Positions 16,973 to 26,130 of a stretch of 60,089 bases of DNA are shown piece by piece; the first letter of the stretch is position 1; every line of letters starts with the position of its first letter. Source of the DNA: Duganella sp. Root1480D1 (lineage in GTDB: Bacteria; Pseudomonadota; Gammaproteobacteria; Burkholderiales; Burkholderiaceae_D); NCBI RefSeq assembly GCF_001427305.1, contig NZ_LMFZ01000001.1:585167-645255 (forward strand). Direction: 5' to 3'. The notes under the pieces are model-generated. The model was not told the origin of the DNA and did not search any database. It saw nothing but the letters and a program-made list of their open reading frames with translations. The position numbers were made by a program, and so were the translations under genes.

Positions 16973-18748
16973 TCAGTTATGCAGCTTGACGCCGAAGCGC
17001 AGCGCGATGCCCAGGCCGATGCCGACCAGGGTGATGTTGATGAAGGACAGTGCCGCCACCAGGTCGGTCGAACCACCCGCCCACAGCGACACGATCAGCG
17101 CGCCAATCACTTCGGTACCCGGCGACAGCAGGTACACGCCTGTCGAATATTCACGTTCGAAGATCAGGAAAATCATCAGCCACGCGCCCAGCAAGCCGTA
17201 TTTGATCAGCGGCAGCGTCACGTCGCGAGTCACCTGGCCGCGGCGGGCGCCGACTGCGCGTGCCGCCTCTTCCAGCTCAGGGCCCACTTGCAGCAGCGCG
17301 GTGGAGATCAGGCGCATGCCGTAAGCCATCCACACCACCGAGTAAGCCAGCCACACGGCGAAGATGGTGGTGCGCAGGCTGCGCAGCGCAGGAATCGCGT
17401 TTTCCACCAGCCATACTGCCAGGCCGTTCCCGGAACCTTTGAGCATGCCATCGAGCCAGCTAGGCACGAACAGAAACACCCACAGGAAGGCCAGGCCGGC
17501 CAGCAGGCCAGGAATTGCACGCGGCACCAGCACGCTGTAATCGAGGATACGGGTCAGCAGGTCTGGCTTGCGGTGCATGGCCAGCGCAATAAAGCTGTAG
17601 CAGAAGATCGCCAGGCCGCCGCCGATCACTCCGATCAGCACCGTGTTGATGATGCCGCGGATCAGCGCATGTTGTTCGAAGATGTCGCGGAAGTGCTGCA
17701 AGGTCAGCACGTCGGCCAGCTTTACGCCCTCGCCCCAGTACTGCACGAAGGAGCGCAGCGCGATACCGGAGATCGGCATGAACACCGTCACCAGCAGCCA
17801 GGCGCCGAGCACCGCAAACGCCAGCCACTTCCAGCGTCCCAGCGGCAGCGCCTTGCTGCGCGCGCCCTTGCCCTTGATCGAGACGTACTTGTTGGCCGAT
17901 TTCAGCAGCCAGCGCTGCAGCATCACCAGCGGCATGGTCACCGCCACCAGGCACACGGCCACCGCCGCCATCAGGTGGTAGGACGGAGTGCCCAGCTTGT
18001 TGGTCAGTTTATACAGGTAGGTCGGCAACACCAGGTGGCCTTCCGGATCGCCCAGCACCAGCACCAGGCCAAATACTTCGAAGCCGAGGAAGAACACCAG
18101 CACGCCGGCATAAGCCAGCGCCGGCATGATCATCGGCAGCGACACGTTGAACATCACCTGCAGCGGCGAGGCGCCGGCCACGCGCGCAGCTTCCTCGACG
18201 TCCGAGCCAAGGCTCTTCAACGCCGACGATGCGTACAGGTAGACGTGCGGCACGTGGGTCAGGCCGGCGATGATCACGATGCTGGTGAAGGAATACACAT
18301 TCCACGGGATGAAGCCGATCAGGTCCTTCACCCAGGTGGAGTAGAAGCCCACAGGGCCCATCGACACCACATAGCCGAAACCCATCACCATTGGCGACAC
18401 GAAGATCGGCACCAGCAGCAGCGGGGAAATCCAGCCGCGACCCGGCAGGTCGGTACGCACCATCAGGAAAGCCAGCATGCCGCCCAAAGGCACGGCGATG
18501 GCAGCCAGGCCGGCCGCCAGCAGCAGGCCATTCTTGAATGCCACGGCAAAATCCGGGTCATCGATGATGAAGCGGAAGGCATCCAGCCCTACTTCCTTGC
18601 CGGGCATGAAGAACGGCGCCGACAGGAAGCTCTGGTAAAAGATCAGGAGCAGCGGCAGGAAGATGGCGGTGCAGGTCAGCACTGCCACGATCCCGCGCGG
18701 CCAGTTAATGCTGGCGCGCCCCGTTCCCTGCAAAGTCGCGGTGGTCAT
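16973..18748 (-). CDS. ABC importer permease, fused double-domain (AfuB/FbpB type)
   Basis: 591-aa membrane protein with two binding-protein-dependent transport modules, each of about six helices and each carrying an EAA-type loop (DVEEAARVAGASPLQ in the first half, ELEEAARAVGARRGQ in the second). This tandem arrangement is characteristic of ferric-iron-type and related COG1178 importers. It sits between the binding protein (stop 10 bp upstream) and the ATPase. Confidence 0.94.
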   Translation of the reverse strand: MTTATLQGTGRASINWPRGIVAVLTCTAIFLPLLLIFYQSFLSAPFFMPGKEVGLDAFRFIIDDPDFAVAFKNGLLLAAGLAAIAVPLGGMLAFLMVRTDLPGRGWISPLLLVPIFVSPMVMGFGYVVSMGPVGFYSTWVKDLIGFIPWNVYSFTSIVIIAGLTHVPHVYLYASSALKSLGSDVEEAARVAGASPLQVMFNVSLPMIMPALAYAGVLVFFLGFEVFGLVLVLGDPEGHLVLPTYLYKLTNKLGTPSYHLMAAVAVCLVAVTMPLVMLQRWLLKSANKYVSIKGKGARSKALPLGRWKWLAFAVLGAWLLVTVFMPISGIALRSFVQYWGEGVKLADVLTLQHFRDIFEQHALIRGIINTVLIGVIGGGLAIFCYSFIALAMHRKPDLLTRILDYSVLVPRAIPGLLAGLAFLWVFLFVPSWLDGMLKGSGNGLAVWLVENAIPALRSLRTTIFAVWLAYSVVWMAYGMRLISTALLQVGPELEEAARAVGARRGQVTRDVTLPLIKYGLLGAWLMIFLIFEREYSTGVYLLSPGTEVIGALIVSLWAGGSTDLVAALSFINITLVGIGLGIALRFGVKLHN

Positions 18749-18758
18749 TTACAGCTCC

Positions 18759-19841
18759 TTATTTCTTGCCGGCGGTTTCTTTCCACTGCTTCAGGAAGGC
18801 CATGCGTTTTTGCGGGCCGAGGAACTGCAGCAGGATTGGGTGTACTGGCACCGGCTTGATCTTGTCCTGGCCGATCTGCTTGACCAGGTCGGACGAAGTG
18901 GTCTCGCCGGTCACGTCGGCGCGAATCGCGAACAGCTTCGATTCGTTGGCGATGATGGTCTGACCGCGGTGCGACAGGGTGTAGTCCAGCCACAGCTTGG
19001 CGGCGTTGACGTTCTTCGCGCCCTTGTTGATGAACATCACGCGCGACATCACCAGGGTGTAATCCTTCGGCAGTTGCACGCCGATCGACGGGTCGGTCTT
19101 GGCGCGCACCAGGGCGTAGGAACCCAGCACGTTGTAGCCGATCAGGTTTTCGCCGGAAGAAATGCGCTCCATCATAGTGCCGGTGGAAGACTGCACGCGC
19201 ACTTTCGCTTCGCCAAAGGCGTTTTCCAGCTCCAGGAATTTCGGGTATTCCTTGGCATCCTGGCTCATGAACATGAAGCCGACGCCGGATTTTTCGATGT
19301 CGTAGGTGGTGACCTTGTCCTTGAACTTCGGCTGCTGGATCAGCTTCACGAAGTCGGCGTGGGTCTGCGGTACTTCCTTGGCATCGACCAGGCGCTTGTT
19401 GTAGACGATAGCGGCCGGCTCGAACGTGGTGCCGTAAGCCTGGTCATCCCACACTGCCCAGCCAGGAATCTTGGGCGCTTCCACCGATTTGTATTTCAGG
19501 GCGTAGCCGTCGGAGGCCAGGCGCATCTGCAAGTCCATCGCGGACGACCACATCACGTCGGCGGTATTGCCGCCGGCTGCCATCTCGGAGATGAATCGGT
19601 TGTACACCTCGGTCGAATTCATGTCGTTGTATTCGACGGTGATGCCAGGATACAGGGCATTGAAGTCGCGGATCAGCGGCTGTGCAGCCTTGCTGTCGGT
19701 GGCGCCGTACACCACCAGCTTGCCTTCTTTTTTCGCCGCATCGATCACCTTTTGGTAATCGGCAGGATAGCCGGCCGGCGATTGTGCGAATGCGGTGCAC
19801 GCGAACAGGCCCGCGGCGGCCACCAGGGTCGTCTTGATCAT
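18759..19841 (-). CDS. ABC importer substrate-binding protein (COG1840, Fe3+/2-AEP/phosphoglycerate-like)
   Basis: 360-aa periplasmic protein with a Sec signal peptide ending TAFAQS. It opens with VIDAAKKEGKLVVYGATDSK, the standard start of COG1840 binding proteins. Family members bind ferric iron, aminoethylphosphonate or phosphorylated sugars. The tyrosine pair used by ferric-binding proteins is not evident, and the TctDE neighbours hint at an organic-anion ligand. The ligand remains open. Confidence 0.9.
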   Translation of the reverse strand: MIKTTLVAAAGLFACTAFAQSPAGYPADYQKVIDAAKKEGKLVVYGATDSKAAQPLIRDFNALYPGITVEYNDMNSTEVYNRFISEMAAGGNTADVMWSSAMDLQMRLASDGYALKYKSVEAPKIPGWAVWDDQAYGTTFEPAAIVYNKRLVDAKEVPQTHADFVKLIQQPKFKDKVTTYDIEKSGVGFMFMSQDAKEYPKFLELENAFGEAKVRVQSSTGTMMERISSGENLIGYNVLGSYALVRAKTDPSIGVQLPKDYTLVMSRVMFINKGAKNVNAAKLWLDYTLSHRGQTIIANESKLFAIRADVTGETTSSDLVKQIGQDKIKPVPVHPILLQFLGPQKRMAFLKQWKETAGKK

Positions 19842-19870
19842 TTGTGTCTCCTAGAATTTTTGAGGGATAT

Positions 19871-20815
19871 TTAGCGCACCAGACCTAGATGGCTGGCGCG
19901 TTTGCCGTAGTCGTCCACGGCCTTATGCACATACTCGTTGAGTGCCTGTCCTGTCAGGCTGAAGGGATATAGTCCCGCCTCCGTTCGCAATTTCGCGAAT
20001 TCCGGCGTTGCCATGAGGTGCTCGAAAGTTTTCACCCATTGCTGGTAATCGGCATCGGCTACCTGGGGCCCCATCCAGACGCCGCGAATCACCGGCCAGA
20101 CAAGATTGTAGCCTTGCTCGCGCGCTGTCGGCACTGCCGCCAGCTTGCCCGGCAGGCGCTCTTCCGACATCACGGCCAGCACCCGGATCGTGCTGCCGGC
20201 CAGGCTGGCTTCCGAGGCATCGCCCGACACCACCTGCACATAGTTGGCCTGCATCGCGGTGAAGGACTCGCCGCCGCCTTCCAGAGCCACGAAACGCAGC
20301 ACTTTCTGGTCCAGGCCAGCCTGGCGCACCAGCAGTGCCACCTTCAGCCAGTCCTGGCTGCCGATGGTGCCGCTGACGCCAATCAGCACCTTGGAAGGGT
20401 CGCGCTTGAGCGCTGCCACCAGGTCGGCCAGCGACTTGAAGGGCGAATCGGAGCGCACCGCGATCATGCCGTAGTCCGCGCCCAGCGCCGCCACCCAGCG
20501 CACATCGTCCGCCGTCGCCTTGCCGAACTTGCCCTGCGCGAGGTTCAGCAGCGAACCACCGGAAAAGGCCACCAGGGTGTTCGGTTCGGCGCGGCGTTGC
20601 GATACCAGCGAGTGCCAAGCCACGGCACCGATCCCGCCCGGGCGATACACCAGCTTCATGGACTGGGCGCCCGGCACCGTCGCCAGGCCCTTCTGGGCCA
20701 GCTTGCACGTCAGGTCCATCGCACCGCCCGGCTTGGACGGCACGATGCATTCCGCAGCGTGCACCTGCCCTGCCAGCAGCAGGACAGTAGCGAAGATGGA
20801 GAACAGGATCTTCAT
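19871..20815 (-). CDS. Bug/TctC-family periplasmic solute-binding protein
   Basis: 314 aa with a signal peptide cleaved around VHAAE, then the Bug-family fold (IVPSKPGGAMDLTCKLAQKG near the N-terminus). Bug/TctC proteins bind carboxylates such as citrate. ATG 20815 begins the signal peptide; the upstream frame overlaps the porin gene. No TctA or TctB membrane subunits are encoded nearby, so this protein may feed another permease, act as a sensor for TctE, or serve the ABC/AbrB proteins of the same operon. Confidence 0.88.
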   Translation of the reverse strand: MKILFSIFATVLLLAGQVHAAECIVPSKPGGAMDLTCKLAQKGLATVPGAQSMKLVYRPGGIGAVAWHSLVSQRRAEPNTLVAFSGGSLLNLAQGKFGKATADDVRWVAALGADYGMIAVRSDSPFKSLADLVAALKRDPSKVLIGVSGTIGSQDWLKVALLVRQAGLDQKVLRFVALEGGGESFTAMQANYVQVVSGDASEASLAGSTIRVLAVMSEERLPGKLAAVPTAREQGYNLVWPVIRGVWMGPQVADADYQQWVKTFEHLMATPEFAKLRTEAGLYPFSLTGQALNEYVHKAVDDYGKRASHLGLVR

Positions 20816-20828
20816 GGCTTCATTATTA

Positions 20829-21902
20829 TCAGAAGCGGTGCTGGATGCCAACCATTACGCCGTGCTGGCTGTCGCCGAAGGCTGCATCATCGCGCGACAG
20901 CCCGACCAGTTGGTCATGCTTGCCTTTGGTGTAACCGACAGTCGCGTACAGGTCGGTGCGCTTGGATGCGGCATAGCGATAGCGCAGGACATACATGGTC
21001 GGATCGGCGTCCTTGCCGGCGGCCAGGTTGCGCTGGTCGATGTGGTACACGGCGCCGGTGATGGTCACGTTTGGCTGCGGCTTGTAGGCCACGCCAGCCC
21101 ACAGGGTGTTGCCTTTTATATCAGCCGTCGCGGCCTTGCCGGACACCAGCTTGTAGCTGCGGCCACCGAGCCAGAACTTGAAGTCGCCAGTGGCGTAATA
21201 GCCGCCCAGGTGGAATGCGGTGGTTTCGTCGCGGTTGCCGGTGGCGACCACGTTATTGCCGTTGATGCGCTCCGCAGTGAACATCGCGCCCAGCGTCTCG
21301 GACTGGTAGCTGACGGCACCGGCATACTTGGCGCTGTCGGCCGAACTGGCGCCGGCGCCCTGCTGCTCGCCCATGCCGTAGCTGAAGCCATAGTTCCAGT
21401 CGCCGGCCTTGCCGGAGTATTTGATCAGGTTATCGAAACCGGTGGTCATGCCGTACTTGCTTGGCAAAGTGGCGCTGCCGCCGGTGGCCCAGGAGTAGTA
21501 AGGCGCAAAGCCCATCGGGTCGAAGCGGATCACGGTGTCGTACACGCTGGTGAAGGAGCGGCCCAGCACCACGCGGCCCCAATTGCCTTCCAGGCCGACG
21601 TTGGCCTGGCGCTTGAACAGGTTGCCGTCCTGCGCACCGGTGTCCATCAGGATGCCGCTTTCGAGCTGGAACACGGCTTTCAGGCCGCCGCCCAGGTCTT
21701 CGCTGCCTTTGATACCCCAGCGCGAAGTGTTCATGCCGCCGGAACTGACGTGGGTGACGCTGCCGCCGCCCGTCTGGGCATTGTTGGTAATGTCGACGCC
21801 CATGTCGAGCAGGCCATAGACCTGCACGTTGGATTGGGCGTGGGCGGAAGTATAGGCGGCAAACATCATTGCGACGGCCGCTGCCATCGAAGTTCTTTTC
21901 AC
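20829..21902 (-). CDS. General outer-membrane porin (OmpC/Porin_4 family)
   Basis: 357 aa with a signal peptide (cut after AHAQ). It begins SNVQVYGLLDMGVDITN, the typical first strand of betaproteobacterial trimeric porins, and ends with the C-terminal Phe (GVMVGIQHRF) recognised by the Bam complex. It is the first gene of the minus-strand uptake operon and faces tctD across a promoter region with a perfect 9-bp inverted repeat. It probably supplies outer-membrane passage for the substrate of the downstream importers. Confidence 0.93.
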   Translation of the reverse strand: MKRTSMAAAVAMMFAAYTSAHAQSNVQVYGLLDMGVDITNNAQTGGGSVTHVSSGGMNTSRWGIKGSEDLGGGLKAVFQLESGILMDTGAQDGNLFKRQANVGLEGNWGRVVLGRSFTSVYDTVIRFDPMGFAPYYSWATGGSATLPSKYGMTTGFDNLIKYSGKAGDWNYGFSYGMGEQQGAGASSADSAKYAGAVSYQSETLGAMFTAERINGNNVVATGNRDETTAFHLGGYYATGDFKFWLGGRSYKLVSGKAATADIKGNTLWAGVAYKPQPNVTITGAVYHIDQRNLAAGKDADPTMYVLRYRYAASKRTDLYATVGYTKGKHDQLVGLSRDDAAFGDSQHGVMVGIQHRF

Positions 21903-21917
21903 AATCAGTCTCCTGGG

Positions 21918-21966
21918 TTTATAGTTATTTCAGTCATGCCTCGCTCTGGCACGGTTCAACTATAAA
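21918..21966. promoter_or_regulatory. Symmetric divergent promoter region between porin operon and tctD
   Basis: TTTATAGTT (21918-21926) and AACTATAAA (21958-21966) are a perfect 9-bp inverted repeat separated by 31 bp. Each arm contains a TATAAA that can serve as the -10 box of its outgoing gene: plus strand for tctD, minus strand for the porin. The pair may instead, or also, be a TctD binding site. The -35 elements are poor, as expected for activator-dependent promoters. Confidence 0.5.
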
Positions 21967-22002
21967 ATCGCCAACCTTTCAAACGCCTTTCAGGCAAATG
22001 CC

Positions 22003-22689
22003 ATGCGAATACTGTTAGTGGAAGACCACACCGAATTACAACACTGGCTTTCCAAAGCCCTGCGCGATGCCAACCTTTCAGTCGAATGCGCCGATAACGG
22101 CGCTGACGCCGACTCCCTGCTGCTGACCCAGGAATATGGCCTGGTGATCCTCGATTTGACCCTGCCCCGCATGGACGGGCTGGAAGTGCTGAAGCGCCTG
22201 CGCGCGCGCGGCGGCAAGACGCCCGTATTGATCCTGACCGCGCGCGGCGGCCTGGAGGACCGCGTGCAAGGCCTGAACCTGGGCGCCGACGATTACCTCG
22301 CCAAGCCTTTCGAACTGGCCGAACTGGAGGCGCGCGTCAAGGCTTTGCTGCGCCGCAGCGCAGGCAATGAATCGCTGGTGTACGAATGTGGCGCGCTGCG
22401 CTTCGATACGGTCAGCCGGATGTTTTCCTATTTCGGCGACAACCTGCAGCTCACGCCGCGCGAACATGCGGTACTGGAAGCGCTGATCACCAAAGGCGGC
22501 AAGCCGGTGGCAAAAGAAAAACTATTCGACCAGGTGTTCTCGCTGGCCGATGATGCGAATCTCGATGCGATCGAGCTGTATATCCACCGCGTGCGCAAGA
22601 AGCTTGACCGCAAAGAGCCTGGCGCAGCAGCCATTACCACCTTGCGCGGCATCGGCTACCTGCTGCAGCCGGCCGAAGCGAAAGCCTGA
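22003..22689 (+). CDS. tctD: Response regulator TctD (OmpR family)
   Basis: 228 aa: receiver domain with phospho-acceptor Asp51 (VILDLTLPRMDG) and an OmpR-type winged-helix DNA-binding domain at the C-terminus. The TctD identification rests on pairing with a TctE-like kinase and divergence from a porin and Bug/TctC-type gene, the usual TctDE context. It overlaps the kinase gene by one base (TGATG), so the pair is co-translated. It likely activates the facing uptake operon in response to a carboxylate. Confidence 0.88.
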   Translation: MRILLVEDHTELQHWLSKALRDANLSVECADNGADADSLLLTQEYGLVILDLTLPRMDGLEVLKRLRARGGKTPVLILTARGGLEDRVQGLNLGADDYLAKPFELAELEARVKALLRRSAGNESLVYECGALRFDTVSRMFSYFGDNLQLTPREHAVLEALITKGGKPVAKEKLFDQVFSLADDANLDAIELYIHRVRKKLDRKEPGAAAITTLRGIGYLLQPAEAKA

Positions 22690-24128
22690 TGAAAGCCATG
22701 CTTGCCATGGGCAGCCTGCGCGGCCAGTTGCTGCGCTGGCTGCTGCTGCCGCTGGTCCTGCTGGAAATCATCAACACCATTTCGGTCTATTACAACGCGG
22801 TGGACGCGGCCGACATGGCTTACGACCGCTCGCTGCTGGCCTCCACCCGCGCGCTGGCGGAACGCGTGTCGGTGGAAGGCGGCAAGGTGGTGGCCGACGT
22901 GCCCTACGTTGCGCTGGACAGCTTTGAAACCGACACGCTGGGCCGCATCTACTACAAGGTCACCGGCATCAAGGGCGAAACGGTGTCCGGCTACGACGAC
23001 CTGCCCGCGGTGCCTGCCAATGTGCCGCGCTCCGAGAACTACCCTGCCCTGGTGCGCTTCTACCACGCCAACTACAACGGCCAGCCGATCCGCATCGCAG
23101 CCCTGCTGCAGCCGGTGTATGACGACAATATGCGCGGCATCGCGCTGATCCAGGTTGGCGAAACGCTCGATGCGCGCAAGGGCCTGACGCTCAAGATCCT
23201 GTACGACACCATCGCGTGGCAGGCCAGCGTAGTCCTGCTGGCAGGCCTGCTGGTATGGTTCGCGGTCAAACTGGTGCTGCGGCCGCTGATGCAGTTGAAG
23301 CACGAGGTCGAGTCGCGCGACGTGTCCGACCTGTCCGATCTCGATCCGGCCCTGGTGCACAAGGAAGTGCGGCCGCTGGTGCAGGCCATGAATGCCTCGA
23401 CCACGCGCATCGCGGGACTGATCGCCAGCCAGCGGCGGTTCATCGCCGACGCCTCGCACCAGTTGCGCACCCCGCTGACGGTGTTGAAAACGCAAGCCGA
23501 ACTGGCGCAGCGCGAGCTGGAACGGGCGGCGGCGGCATCGCCGGAGCTGCGCAACGTGGTGGCCAGCATGGCCGCCACCACCGACTCCACGGTGCACCTG
23601 GCCAATCGCCTGCTGATGCTGGCGCGCATTGAACACAACGAGAATCGCGAGCTGTTGCCGGTGCCGGTGCGCGAGACGGTGCAGCAAGTGGCATTGGAGC
23701 TGGCCTTGTCCGCGGTGAATCGCGGCATCGACCTTTCGCTGGAAGGCGACGGCGAGGCCAACGTCAACGGGCAGGCCTTGCTGCTGCATGAACTGGTGTC
23801 CAACCTGGTCGACAATGCCCTGCATTACACGCCGCGCGGCGGCAGCGTGGTGCTGCGCGTGCTGCCGCGCGAAACCCAGGTGGTGCTGGAAGTGGAAGAC
23901 AGCGGCCCCGGTATTCCGGCGGAAGACCGCGACCGGGTATTCTCGCCCTTCTACCGCGCCGCTGCCACCATGCAGGCCAATCCGGGCGGCTCCGGCCTGG
24001 GGCTGGCGATCGTGCGCGATATCGCTGTGCTGCACCGCGCCGAGCTTGAACTCGACCAGGGTGCCGGTGGCCGCGGCTTGCTGGTGCGCGTCAGATTCCC
24101 ACGCGCCACGCCTGCACCGGCAGTGTGA
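22689..24128 (+). CDS. tctE: Sensor histidine kinase TctE
   Basis: 479 aa: two membrane helices flanking a periplasmic 2CSK-N sensor region (about residues 30-180), HAMP-like linker, HisKA with the phosphorylated His257 in FIADASHQLRTPL, and an HATPase domain with N (LVDNALHYTP), G1 (DSGPGI) and G2 (GSGLGLAI) boxes. The 3' end overlaps the convergent kinase gene by 38 bp. Confidence 0.9.
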   Translation: MKAMLAMGSLRGQLLRWLLLPLVLLEIINTISVYYNAVDAADMAYDRSLLASTRALAERVSVEGGKVVADVPYVALDSFETDTLGRIYYKVTGIKGETVSGYDDLPAVPANVPRSENYPALVRFYHANYNGQPIRIAALLQPVYDDNMRGIALIQVGETLDARKGLTLKILYDTIAWQASVVLLAGLLVWFAVKLVLRPLMQLKHEVESRDVSDLSDLDPALVHKEVRPLVQAMNASTTRIAGLIASQRRFIADASHQLRTPLTVLKTQAELAQRELERAAAASPELRNVVASMAATTDSTVHLANRLLMLARIEHNENRELLPVPVRETVQQVALELALSAVNRGIDLSLEGDGEANVNGQALLLHELVSNLVDNALHYTPRGGSVVLRVLPRETQVVLEVEDSGPGIPAEDRDRVFSPFYRAAATMQANPGGSGLGLAIVRDIAVLHRAELELDQGAGGRGLLVRVRFPRATPAPAV

Positions 24129-25350
24129 TCGCAATGCGGGTGCCGGACGAGGGGTCCATCGCAAAGCTGCCGCCCAAAGCCTGCACCCGTTCGCGCATGC
24201 CCGCCAGGCCCACGCCGGCTGCGGTGCGCGCCGGGTCGAAGCCAATGCCGTCGTCGGCAATTGCGATCCGCAGTGCATCGCCTTGCCGCGCGACTTCTAC
24301 GCTGGCCGTGCCGGCGCGGGCGTGCTTCACGATATTCGACAGCGCTTCCTGCACGATGCGATAAGCCGAAATCGCGGCATCGCCATCGAGTCCACTGAAG
24401 TCGCCTTCGGTGTGCAGCGAGAAGCTGCATGCCGGATGGCTGCTGCCGACCTGGCGCACCATTTCTTCCAGCGCCCCCTGCAGGCCAAGCATGTCCAGCA
24501 TCTCGGGCCGCAAGCGGCGCACCAGTGTACGGCCGCTGTTGTACAAGCCCAGCGCCAGCCTGGTGATCGCCTGCGCCTTGTCGCGCACCTTTTCCGCGGT
24601 TTCGGCCGGCTGCAGCGCTGCGGCCAGGCCAGCAATCTGCTGCGCTTCCAGCCGCACTGCGATCAGCGTCGCATTCAATTCATCATGGATCTCGAGCGCA
24701 ATCGCCTTGCGTTCATCCTCCACAGCCGTGGTCACGCGCTGCAGCAGGCGGCGCTTCTCGGCATCCGCCGCACGCACTGCCTGCATGGAAGCCTGCAGCG
24801 ACGCGGCAAATCCGCTGGTCATCTGCCACGCCAAGCCCGCGCAGACCAGCAGTCCGCTCAGCGCCACTGCCAGTTCGAGCTGGAAACGCGAGCGCGCCTT
24901 GCGCAGCATGGCCGTCGGCGACATCCGCACCTGCACGTAGCCCATCGTGCCGACGTTGCGATTGCCGCCGCCCGTGATGTACAGCAGGCGCTTATGCACC
25001 GCGGCCTCGTAGTAGCGCGCCTCAGGCAAGGCATCGCCGCGCGCCGCCACGTCCAGCAAGGGCTTGCGGTCGGCGTCGAGCAAGGTCACGCGGTGGATCG
25101 CGCTATCGGTCTGCAGCATGCCGTTGATGGTCGCCCGCAGCTCATCGAACTGGCCGTGCACCAGGCTGATTTCGCTGCTGGCCACCAGCGCAGTGGCCAG
25201 CAACTGCCCGCGCTCCGCCAACTCGGCATGCACTTCGGACTGGCGCGACTGGTAGTTGTACCAGGTGAGCGTAACGAATAGGGCCAGCACCGGCAGCAAG
25301 GTAATCGCCAGCAGCCGCCCGCGCGTGCCGACGCGCCATCTGGAGCGCAT
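24091..25350 (-). CDS. Sensor histidine kinase, NarX/UhpB (HisKA_3) type
   Basis: 419 aa: N-terminal membrane helix (about 13-31), short periplasmic sensor region, second helix (about 157-176), then a HisKA_3 dimerisation domain with His222 (ALEIHDELN) and an HATPase domain (SNIVKHARAGTASVEV, DDGIGFDPA, GLAGMRERV). It shares a base with the following regulator gene start/stop junction and forms an operon with it. Signal unknown; the divergent neighbour is a TonB gene. Confidence 0.9.
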   Translation of the reverse strand: MRSRWRVGTRGRLLAITLLPVLALFVTLTWYNYQSRQSEVHAELAERGQLLATALVASSEISLVHGQFDELRATINGMLQTDSAIHRVTLLDADRKPLLDVAARGDALPEARYYEAAVHKRLLYITGGGNRNVGTMGYVQVRMSPTAMLRKARSRFQLELAVALSGLLVCAGLAWQMTSGFAASLQASMQAVRAADAEKRRLLQRVTTAVEDERKAIALEIHDELNATLIAVRLEAQQIAGLAAALQPAETAEKVRDKAQAITRLALGLYNSGRTLVRRLRPEMLDMLGLQGALEEMVRQVGSSHPACSFSLHTEGDFSGLDGDAAISAYRIVQEALSNIVKHARAGTASVEVARQGDALRIAIADDGIGFDPARTAAGVGLAGMRERVQALGGSFAMDPSSGTRIAITLPVQAWRVGI

Positions 25351-25988
25351 CAGGCTTGCAGCACGCCGTGGCGCACCGCCAGGCGCGTGATATCGGCCGC
25401 GCGTTCAACGCCCAGCTTGTCCTTGATGGCCTGGCTGGAGTTGCTGATCGTCTTGCTGGACACGCCAAGCTTTTCCGCGATTTCGGCATTGGTCAGGCCT
25501 TCCGCCATCAGCTTGAAGATTTCCAGCGAGCGTTCATCGAGCAGCGCCTGCGGCGATTGCTCGCCCAGCACCGACAGGCTGGCCAGGCGTTCCGCGATGG
25601 CCGGCATGAAATACAGTTCGCCATGCGCAGCGCGCTGCACTGCGGTGAAAAGTTCGGCCGGATCGCAGTCCTTGGTGACCAGCGCCCGCGCCCCGATACG
25701 GTATGCCTCCTTGACCAGCGCATCCTGATCGAACTGGGTCAGGAAAATGATGTGCGCCTTGGGGGCTGCCGCCAGGATCTGGCGCGCGGCGTCGAGGCCC
25801 GTCATCTGCTCGCCGAAGCGCATATCGAGGATAGCAACGTCAGGTACCAGGGTCTGGTAGGCCTCGACCGCCTCTGCCGGCGTCCGCACCTGGCCAACGA
25901 CTTCCACGCCAAAACCGGCCAGCGCCATGGCAAATCCCCCCATGACGACGGGATGATCATCTGCCAGCAGTACCTTAATCTTATTCAT
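25350..25988 (-). CDS. Response regulator, NarL/FixJ family
   Basis: 212 aa: receiver domain with Asp55 (VAILDMRFGEQ) and LuxR-type helix-turn-helix (LTNAEIAEKLGVSSKTISN). ATG 25988 follows a good GAGGAA Shine-Dalgarno; the longer open frame adds 36 residues with no receiver homology. It is the partner of the HisKA_3 kinase, whose gene begins at the stop codon of this one. Confidence 0.92.
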   Translation of the reverse strand: MNKIKVLLADDHPVVMGGFAMALAGFGVEVVGQVRTPAEAVEAYQTLVPDVAILDMRFGEQMTGLDAARQILAAAPKAHIIFLTQFDQDALVKEAYRIGARALVTKDCDPAELFTAVQRAAHGELYFMPAIAERLASLSVLGEQSPQALLDERSLEIFKLMAEGLTNAEIAEKLGVSSKTISNSSQAIKDKLGVERAADITRLAVRHGVLQA

Positions 25989-26130
25989 AGCATTCCTCAC
26001 TTCCAGATGATGGAAGGATACCACGCCAAGGCATAGCAATAAAAATTGCTTGCTTATTTCCATTGGATGGAAGAATATCTTGCCATGGACTGGCAATTCA
26101 GCCTACCAACAAGAAGAAAGGAGCATTTCC

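Noticed and set aside
22656..24278. A 540-codon minus-strand open frame over tctE
   Set aside because: Antisense to a complete histidine kinase with all catalytic boxes.
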